Source of the DNA: JANMDU01 sp031376455
GTDB taxonomy: Bacteria > Pseudomonadota > Gammaproteobacteria > Burkholderiales > Burkholderiaceae_C
Reading direction: 5' to 3'
NCBI GenBank assembly: GCA_031376455.1
Contig: JANMDU010000009.1
Location: 1-6,358, forward strand
DNA: 6,358 nucleotides
The number at the start of each line of letters is the position of its first letter. Positions within the stretch are counted from its first letter, which is position 1. This document shows, in pieces, positions 1-4,691 of this stretch. The translations under genes and the position numbers were made by a program. The notes below the pieces were generated by a model. The model was given only the letters and a program-made list of their open reading frames with translations. It searched no databases and was not told the DNA's origin.

Positions 1-218
1 CCTGCGAGCCGCGCCGTGATTCCGCGTGAAAAATCAGCAGCAATTTGCACTTGCTTGACCAGAGGAAACATGTCGGGAAATAGACGAGCCTGCAGGAGGG
101 CGTCCGGCTCAATTGATTTAGAGCTTGCGTGTTCTTGCGACTGCGCAAGTACCGCCTTTAACGCATTGAGCATTTGCTTGAAGACGGGAACAGAGTGTGT
201 GTACATCGGATGGCTCAT
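1..218 (-). CDS. DUF1993 family protein, N-terminal part (runs off the left edge)
   Basis: Reading the minus strand from the ATG at 218-216 gives an open frame of 72 codons to the window edge. It begins MSHPMYTHSVPVFKQMLNAL and continues with LLQARLFPDMFPL and QVQIAADFSRG. The opening 'MY..SVPVF..ML..L' and the 'L..ARL.PDMFPL..QVQIA.D...G...RL' block are what I know from DUF1993 proteins, small soluble proteins of unproven function with a predicted helical bundle related to the DinB-like fold. An AGGA lies seven bases before the ATG, a modest ribosome binding site that supports this start. The family is usually about 170 residues, so under half is visible. The gene is divergent from lolC. No signal peptide or membrane segment is seen, so the product is probably cytoplasmic. 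Family assignment is fairly sure; no function can be given. Confidence 0.8.
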   Translation of the reverse strand, partial: MSHPMYTHSVPVFKQMLNALKAVLAQSQEHASSKSIEPDALLQARLFPDMFPLVKQVQIAADFSRGITARLA

Positions 219-479
219 GAGAAGTCCTGGTTGGTGTGAGGGGTGGTGCGGGAAAAGAGATAGGTGCGTGATGCCTAAGTAATATATATCGCAAAACCTG
301 CGGAATAAAAATGGCGCTGCGTCTGCCGTGTCTTTTCAAGGCGTTCAAGGCGTTTTAGGCCTCTAGCCGGCATAGAATATGCGCAGAGCGCTATTGAATT
401 GAGAGTAAATAGCATGCCATCGCGCAGCAGGCGAGCGGGTGCCGTGCAACCAAACGCGGCATGCCACAATCCAAACCAC
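219..479. promoter_or_regulatory. Divergent intergenic region between the DUF1993 gene and lolC
   Basis: This stretch separates two divergent genes and should hold both promoters. For lolC, TAGAAT at 373-378 is a fair -10 box, but the sequence 16-18 bases upstream matches a -35 box poorly. For the minus-strand gene, the AT-rich run near 284-292 gives a TATATT-like -10 box, again with a poor -35. A short direct repeat AAGGCGTT occurs twice between about 338 and 355. Positions 414-479 are an open frame continuous with lolC: an ATG at 414 has GAGAG eight bases upstream, so this part may be the translated beginning of lolC. Nothing else coding is convincing. Confidence 0.3.
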
Positions 480-1799
480 ATGAATTTACCTTACGAACTT
501 GAAGTTGGCCTGCGTTACACGCGGGCGGGGCGCTCTTCCCGGTCTAACCGGTTTATCAGTTTTATCTCTGGTGTTTCGATGCTGGGCATTGCGCTGGGCG
601 TGGCGGCGCTGATCATCGTTTTATCGGTGATGAATGGCTTTCAGAAAGAGGTGCGGGATCGGATGCTCTCCGTCGTCGCGCATATTGAGGTGTTTGCGCC
701 GGGCGGGGCGGCTCTGCCGGATGCTGCGCGAACATTGGCTGAAGTCAAAGCGCATCCGCAGGTGATCGGCGCTGCACCTTTTATAGCAGCTCAGGCACTG
801 GTGGCGCGGGGCGAAGACATGAAAGGCGCGATCATTCGCGGGATTGATCCGGCGCTGGAGCCGCAAGTCACGGATGTTTCTGGCGGGAAGCTTGATGCTG
901 CGAATGCGGATGGCGCTGGAAATGCGAATGCCAATCTGAACGTCAAGGCAGCGGCCTTGCAGACTTTGCAGCAGCTCAAAAACGGGGAATTCGGTATCGT
1001 GCTGGGGATCGAACTTGCACGCAATCTGGGTGTTCGCATGAGCGATAAAGTGACCGTGATCGCACCCGGCGGGCAAGTAACGCCGGCGGGCGTGGTGCCG
1101 CGCTTGAAACAATTTACCGTGGTGGGTGTGTTTGATTCAGGGCATTACGAATACGACGCGACGCTGGCGATGGTGCATGTGGATGATGCGGCCAAGGTGT
1201 TTCGATTAGAAGGGCCGACCGGCGTACGCGTGAAGCTGAGTGATTTGCACGAGGCGCGTACAGTTGGTTCTGAGCTGGCTGTGAAGCTCTCTGGCGGCGA
1301 TGTGGTGCGCGACTGGACGCGGCAAAACCGCACATGGTTTGCCGCTGTACAGCTCGAAAAACGCATGATGTTCATCATCCTCACGCTGATCGTGGCGGTG
1401 GCGGCTTTTAACTTGATTTCTACCCTGGTGATGACCGTACAAGACAAGCGCGCAGATATTGCGATTTTGCGCACGTTGGGTGCGTCGCCTCTGAGCATTA
1501 TGAAAATCTTCGTCGTGCAGGGCGCTTTGGTGGGCGTGATTGGGACGTTTGCAGGCCTCGCGTTGGGGCTGCTGGTGGCTTTCAATATTGATGTGATCGT
1601 GCCGTTTTTAGAGAGCGTTTTCAGAGCCAGTTTCTTGCCGCGCGATGTCTATCTCATTAGCCAAATGCCCAGTGATCCGCAATGGGCAGACATCATGCCG
1701 GTGGCGGTGATTTCGCTGATTTTGGCGTTTGCGGCCACGCTGTATCCGAGCTGGCGCGCCAGCCGGGTCAATCCGGCGGAGGCGCTGCGTTATGAGTAA
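480..1799 (+). CDS. lolC: Lipoprotein-releasing system permease, LolC/LolE family
   Basis: This is the inner-membrane permease of the Lol exporter, which with the ATPase LolD extracts mature lipoproteins from the outer leaflet of the inner membrane and passes them to periplasmic LolA. From the ATG at 480 it has 439 residues, slightly longer than the usual 400-420. The layout is classic. A cytoplasmic lead 'LPYELEVGLRYTRAG' is followed by TM1 (about 28-50, ending VLSVMNGF), a large periplasmic domain (about 55-290), TM2 (about 296-320), TM3 (343-368) and TM4 (405-422), and it ends in PAEALRYE. The 'ADIAILRTLGAS' loop after TM2 is the coupling region that contacts LolD. An Asn/Ala-rich stretch at residues 137-156 looks like a lineage insertion. 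I chose 480 because family members start there, but no good ribosome site precedes it. An ATG at 414 in the same frame has GAGAG upstream and would add 22 residues. The end overlaps lolD by 8 bases. No second permease is present, so LolC may work as a homodimer (inference). Confidence 0.93.
   Translation: MNLPYELEVGLRYTRAGRSSRSNRFISFISGVSMLGIALGVAALIIVLSVMNGFQKEVRDRMLSVVAHIEVFAPGGAALPDAARTLAEVKAHPQVIGAAPFIAAQALVARGEDMKGAIIRGIDPALEPQVTDVSGGKLDAANADGAGNANANLNVKAAALQTLQQLKNGEFGIVLGIELARNLGVRMSDKVTVIAPGGQVTPAGVVPRLKQFTVVGVFDSGHYEYDATLAMVHVDDAAKVFRLEGPTGVRVKLSDLHEARTVGSELAVKLSGGDVVRDWTRQNRTWFAAVQLEKRMMFIILTLIVAVAAFNLISTLVMTVQDKRADIAILRTLGASPLSIMKIFVVQGALVGVIGTFAGLALGLLVAFNIDVIVPFLESVFRASFLPRDVYLISQMPSDPQWADIMPVAVISLILAFAATLYPSWRASRVNPAEALRYE
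1778..1782 (+). promoter_or_regulatory. Ribosome binding site of lolD
   Basis: GGAGG inside the last codons of lolC stands nine bases before the ATG at 1792. This strong Shine-Dalgarno sequence fixes the lolD start and shows that lolD is translated from the same message as lolC, through the overlapping ATGAGTAA junction. It also argues that the frame upstream of the premature stop in lolD is the real start of the gene. Confidence 0.75.
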
Positions 1800-2502
1800 C
1801 TTGATGAACGATCTGGTGATCAACGCCCAAGGCATCACCAAGCGCTTCCACGAAGGCCCGCTGGACGTGACCGTTTTGCAAGGTGTCGATCTGCAAGTCA
1901 GATAAGGCGAAACGCTAGCTATCGTAGGCGCATCTGGCTCGGGCAAGAGCACGCTGCTCCACCTGCTGGGCGGCCTTGACGCACCTACAACTGGCAGCGT
2001 GCAATTGATGGGCAGAGATTTCGCAGCGATGAACGCCGCCGAGCAGGGCGTTTGGCGCAACCAGCAGCTCGGCTTCGTCTACCAGTTTCATCATCTGCTG
2101 CCCGAGTTCAGCGCCTTAGACAATGTGGCCATGCCCATGCGCATTGCGAAGCAATTTTCAAAGCAAAAAGGGCAACTTGCCTTCGTGGATATTGCGCAGA
2201 CTGCTACTAAAATGCTAGCGAGCGTTGGGTTGGCACATCGCCTGCATCATCGCCCCTCGGAGCTCTCGGGCGGTGAGAGGCAGCGCGTGGCGATTGCGCG
2301 GGCGCTGGTGATGCGACCGGCTTGCGTGCTGGCCGATGAGCCGACCGGTAATTTAGACCGTGCCTCTGCGGCAGGTGTGTTTGAGCTCATGCTTGATTTG
2401 GCGCAAACGCAAGGCACAGCATTTATCTTGGTAACGCATGATGAAAACTTGGCCGCAAAATGTGGCCGGATGGCGCGCTTAGTGAGTGGTGTTTTGACCT
2501 GA
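1792..2502 (+). pseudogene. lolD: Lipoprotein-releasing system ATPase LolD, interrupted by an in-frame TAA
   Basis: LolD is the cytoplasmic ATPase that powers lipoprotein release by LolC. From the ATG at 1792 one frame encodes a full-length LolD of 236 codon positions, but codon 38 (1903-1905) is TAA, in 'LQVR-stop-GETLAIVG'. Downstream the protein is complete in the same frame: Walker A GASGSGKST (about 46-54), Q-loop glutamine in FVYQ (98), signature LSGGE (158-162), Walker B VLADE (179-183), D-loop NLD and H-loop histidine in VTHD (216). A single base change explains the stop; CAA to TAA is the simplest. The first usual restart after the stop is GTG at 1999, which would give a 167-residue protein without Walker A and so unlikely to hydrolyse ATP. 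The segment AKQFSKQKGQLAF (about 119-131), between the Q-loop and signature, makes the helical domain somewhat longer than in relatives I recall. Identity is certain. Whether it is a true pseudogene, a sequence error or a recoded gene cannot be settled here. Confidence 0.85.
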
Positions 2503-2695
2503 TGCCTGTCAACTCTGGCGGCTAGCTGGAGATCCCGTTGCGTTGTGCCAACAGTGGTTTTGAGGCATAAATACTTAACAATTACACCCTCAAGTCTCTG
2601 CGCGCTGCACACTGCTGTTACATTCCTTGCTCCATCTTTCAGAGCTAAAAAATCATAGCAACGACAAGGGCTTACATCCGTTTCATGAACAAACT

Positions 2696-2724
2696 TTGCA
2701 TCTTGGGCAGGTTTGGAGTAAATT
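2696..2724 (+). promoter_or_regulatory. Possible sigma-70 promoter for the MerR-family gene
   Basis: TTGCAT at 2696-2701 and TAAATT at 2719-2724 are separated by 17 bases, the ideal spacing, though each box is only a partial match to consensus. Transcription would begin near 2731 and leave a leader of about 38 bases before the ATG at 2769. The 19-20 base spacer typical of MerR-activated promoters is not present, so there is no sign of self-regulation by that mechanism. The rest of 2503-2768 holds no gene, no clear terminator and no RNA that I recognise. Confidence 0.3.
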
Positions 2725-2768
2725 CGTGATTAAAGATACACAATGACGACGTAACCCTATTGATTTGA

Positions 2769-3251
2769 ATGGAAAAAGCTCTCCCGCCCCTGCCAGCCAA
2801 GCGCTATTTCACCATTGGTGAGGTCAGCGAGCTTTGCGACGTCAAGCCGCATGTGCTGCGCTATTGGGAGCAGGAATTTGCCCAGCTCAAACCCATGAAG
2901 CGGCGCGGCAACCGCCGCTACTACCAGCACCACGAAGTGCTCATGATTCGCCGAATTCGCGATTTGCTTTACGATCAAGGTTTTACCATCAGCGGCGCTC
3001 GCAATAAGCTCCACGATCTGATCCAGGCCGAGCGGGAGAAGCGCAAAGCCGGTGAGGTCATGCTTGACGGTTTAGAAGATCACGGCGACAACTTTGACAG
3101 CGATTTCTCAGCCTCTGATTTCAAAGACAGCGATGGCGCAGATATGGAACTGCCTTCTGGCATCGAGTTTGCTGAAGAATCCTCAATTCACGTGCCTTTG
3201 CGGCAATTGCGCCGCGAGCTGTTTGAGATCAGGGAATTGCTTGCAGCTTAA
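2769..3251 (+). CDS. MerR-family transcriptional regulator
   Basis: A 160-residue DNA-binding protein. The MerR winged helix-turn-helix spans about residues 11-81: RYFTIGEVSELCDVKPHVLR is the HTH, followed by YWEQEF, the wing MKRRGNRRYY and the helix LMIRRIRDLLYDQGFTI. A basic helix follows (82-94), then an acidic, Asp/Ser-rich segment (100-136) and a C-terminal helix LRQLRRELFEIRELL. The C-terminal half lacks a metal-binding cysteine cluster and an obvious drug-binding domain, so the effector is unknown. The ATG at 2769 is preceded directly by an in-frame TGA, so the start cannot lie further upstream, yet no good Shine-Dalgarno sequence is visible. Close relatives in betaproteobacteria commonly sit just after pheST-ihfA and before a tRNA-Pro gene. 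Neither ihfA nor that tRNA is here, so the gene appears displaced. Family assignment is sure; regulatory target unknown. Confidence 0.92.
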   Translation: MEKALPPLPAKRYFTIGEVSELCDVKPHVLRYWEQEFAQLKPMKRRGNRRYYQHHEVLMIRRIRDLLYDQGFTISGARNKLHDLIQAEREKRKAGEVMLDGLEDHGDNFDSDFSASDFKDSDGADMELPSGIEFAEESSIHVPLRQLRRELFEIRELLAA

Positions 3252-3398
3252 GCAATGCAAGTGTATATCCGTTAGCGTTGTTGCTGGCTTTGTTCAACGT
3301 TGATGTGCTGACGCGAACAACCAAAACTGAACCTGCACAGTCCAACCTCTAAGTGCGAATGGTTGTAAGGTAAATGCAATGCACATAATTTGTGTTTT

Positions 3399-4130
3399 TC
3401 AAGAGGGGTGTAAGGTAGCTTGACGTGCCCTTAAGAAAAAAGCGCGTACATCTCCGTAAATACAGTTCGCGAGATAAGCACGTTTTGCCGCGTCAAACAA
3501 GAAATCTTCACCAACAGAACGAATGATTTGATACACAAGCCTTCTTTCAACCGTGTCGGTCCAATTCATGTCGTATATTCCCATCGAAGTGACTTTGACA
3601 TTACTGTCGCGCAAATACGTTAGCGAAGTCTTGTAAATCTCCTCGGATCTTTCTACGGAATCTGCCGGTAAGTAAAGCATGACAGTCATGTCATAAATGT
3701 TAGACCTACAGTAAAAGTAAATATTGAAATCAGTGCCGTCAGAGAAACGGTAAACGGTAGCCTGATTTGTATTAATAATTGTTTCCAGCTCTAAGCCAAG
3801 ATCCGTCGGATCCACGGGTCGATTTTTGAGCTGTACTTTTGCGGATACAAAGGCTCTTGGGATGTCAATCTCCATAAATGCCATCGTTTCGGCATTGATC
3901 CTCTTGTATGAGTTAGAAGACGCGTAAAGCAAAATCAACCCCCAGCCGCCCCAAGCCGTCACGAAAAGCTTTATAAGGTCAATGCTCAGGACTTTCATTT
4001 CTTGGTCGTGAACAAATCGCGTGTACGTTACCAAGAGGCCTACAGCAAAGAGTAATAGAAATCCTAGTAGGTAGGAAACCCATTTGCGCTGTAGGCTACT
4101 GAGGAATATAAATTTTTTCGTTTCGATCAT
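3399..4130 (-). CDS. Unrecognised two-helix inner-membrane protein
   Basis: A 243-residue protein that I do not recognise. The N-terminus is basic (KK at 5-6, RK at 15-16) and precedes a first hydrophobic helix at about 18-36. A short polar loop with HDQEMK follows, then a second helix at about 52-70 (containing TAWGGWGLILL). The remaining ~170 residues are soluble. By the positive-inside rule both ends would be cytoplasmic with a very short periplasmic loop. The soluble part has mixed alpha/beta character (TVYRFSDGTDFNIYFYC, then DMTVMLYLP, then VKVTSMGIYDMNW), with no motif I can name. The ATG at 4130-4128 lacks a clear ribosome site. The coding sequence is AT-richer than lolC, merR and the receptor, and the gene stands alone between the convergent merR and a tRNA gene, consistent with horizontal acquisition. 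Length, two plausible helices and lack of internal stops make it likely real; function unknown. Confidence 0.72.
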   Translation of the reverse strand: MIETKKFIFLSSLQRKWVSYLLGFLLLFAVGLLVTYTRFVHDQEMKVLSIDLIKLFVTAWGGWGLILLYASSNSYKRINAETMAFMEIDIPRAFVSAKVQLKNRPVDPTDLGLELETIINTNQATVYRFSDGTDFNIYFYCRSNIYDMTVMLYLPADSVERSEEIYKTSLTYLRDSNVKVTSMGIYDMNWTDTVERRLVYQIIRSVGEDFLFDAAKRAYLANCIYGDVRAFFLRARQATLHPS

Positions 4131-4463
4131 AGTAATTTCAATTGTGCTTCAGACAGTGCTAAGCAAACTCTGTAAGCTCTCAATGCTCTGCAGACGAGAA
4201 GTCACTCCTACTGCCCGAAATCAGCCGCTGGCGCAGCTCGTCGTTGTCTCGAAAGCGCCCTTCAACATTGCCGTGCGGGCCAGCGGTGTTGCGTTCTGTT
4301 TGGCCCAGCGCCTCTCAGCAGGATTTACGCTTTTTTCGCCATACCGGATCATGGCCATCCACCCAGAGGTAAACGATGTCAATAAGCGATGAATCGTGCA
4401 TTGACGAAGTGGCAACGGATGAAGAAGTGGGTGACAAAACCGTGAAGTGAGTGCAATGGAAAT
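4131..4463. other. Stretch without a convincing gene, upstream of the membrane-protein gene
   Basis: About 330 bases hold no gene that I recognise. The part next to 4131 should contain the promoter of the minus-strand membrane protein, but no good -35/-10 pair stands out. From about 4180 to 4340 the DNA becomes GC-richer and short open frames run on both strands, including a minus-strand frame from TTG 4415 to 4221 and another open stretch at about 4180-4318. None has a ribosome site or resembles a known family. It may be the remnant of a broken gene or mobile element. A possible small ORF at 4376-4450 is listed separately. Confidence 0.4.
4376..4450 (+). CDS. Possible 24-residue small ORF
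   Basis: ATG at 4376 opens a short frame ending at TGA 4448-4450. It encodes an acidic peptide beginning MSISDESCIDEVATDEEVGD and ending KTVK. AGAGG lies just before it (4365-4369) with good spacing, and a strong hairpin terminator begins 16 bases after the stop, so the pieces of a tiny transcription unit are present. An in-frame TAA immediately upstream (4370-4372) rules out a longer start. Against it: the ORF is short enough to occur by chance, no promoter is clear, and the sequence matches nothing I know. It could also be debris of a degraded gene. Confidence 0.25.
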   Translation: MSISDESCIDEVATDEEVGDKTVK

Positions 4464-4466
4464 TAA

Positions 4467-4499
4467 AAAAGCCCGCTTTATTGTGGACAGCGGGCTTTT
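4467..4499. terminator. Bidirectional rho-independent terminator
   Basis: AAAAGCCCGCT (4467-4477) pairs perfectly with AGCGGGCTTTT (4489-4499) around an 11-base loop, giving an 11-pair stem. On the minus strand the stem is followed by a U-run (from the A-run at 4465-4470), as expected of the terminator of the tRNA-Asn transcript, whose 3' end is 34 bases upstream on that strand. On the plus strand it ends in TTTT with TTTTT shortly after, so it could also stop transcripts coming from the left. Confidence 0.85.
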
Positions 4500-4533
4500 G
4501 ATGCCTTTTTAACTTCTAAGGCACTAAAGTTCT

Positions 4534-4609
4534 TGGCTCCTCGACCTGGGCTCGAACCAGGGACCTACGGATTAACAGTCCGGCGCTCTACCAACTGAGC
4601 TATCGAGGA
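4534..4609 (-). tRNA. tRNA-Asn (anticodon GTT)
   Basis: The minus strand folds into a complete 76-base tRNA with an encoded CCA end at 4536-4534. The acceptor arm TCCTCGA pairs with TCGAGGA. The D arm carries GCTC-AGTTGGTA-GAGC. The anticodon loop is CTGTTAA with anticodon GTT at 4576-4574, which reads AAC and AAT. The T arm is CCTGG-TTCGAGC-CCAGG. The top pair of the anticodon stem (27-43) is a C-U mismatch, and all other stems are well paired. It is transcribed on its own from the -10 box at 4625-4620 and ends at the hairpin at 4467-4499. Confidence 0.97.
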
Positions 4610-4619
4610 ACAGCCTCAA

Positions 4620-4625
4620 ATTATA
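4620..4625 (-). promoter_or_regulatory. -10 box of tRNA-Asn promoter
   Basis: The minus strand reads TATAAT here, an exact -10 consensus, ten bases before the first base of the mature tRNA. Transcription would start almost at the tRNA itself, leaving a leader of only a few bases. No good -35 hexamer is seen at 16-18 bases further upstream (the region reads GAAACC), so strength would rest on the -10 box and surrounding AT-rich DNA. Confidence 0.55.
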
Positions 4626-4653
4626 GCCTGAAAATTGCTATGGTTTCGAGAGT

Positions 4654-4684
4654 CAGCGGGTGAAAAATGCCTCGCACCCTGCTG
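4654..4684 (-). terminator. Imperfect hairpin after the TonB receptor gene
   Basis: CAGCGGGTG (4654-4662) can pair with CACCC-T-GCTG (4675-4684) with one bulged T, just beyond the receptor stop codon on the minus strand. No U-run follows on that strand, so it is a weak terminator candidate. It might instead only stabilise the 3' end of the receptor message and let some transcription continue into the tRNA. Confidence 0.3.
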
Positions 4685-4691
4685 ATTTCCA

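Noticed and set aside
621..1112. 163-residue minus-strand open frame inside lolC
   Set aside because: It is antisense to the conserved periplasmic domain of LolC and has a composition without gene character.
1903..1905. Genetic code reassignment or programmed recoding of TAA
   Set aside because: Other genes in the window use TAA as their ordinary stop, and I see no slippery site or special hairpin right after the codon. Error or mutation is simpler.
1608..2060. 150-residue open frame on the minus strand across the lolC-lolD junction
   Set aside because: It is antisense to lolC and the Walker A region of lolD. Its low-complexity Ser/Pro/Arg composition is what the reverse strand of an ABC ATPase gene typically yields, and it has no ribosome site.
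3290..3320. TTGTTC...GAACAA inverted repeat after the MerR-family gene as a terminator
   Set aside because: The stem has only six pairs, the loop is 19 bases long and no T-run follows, so it is not convincing.
4084..4392. 102-residue plus-strand open frame overlapping the start of the membrane-protein gene
   Set aside because: It has no ribosome site or recognisable domain, and its first part is antisense to the better-supported minus-strand gene.
4534..4560. tRNA-Asn 3' end as an attachment site of an integrated element
   Set aside because: No second copy of the tRNA 3' end and no integrase gene occur between merR and the tRNA in this window, so integration here is not shown.
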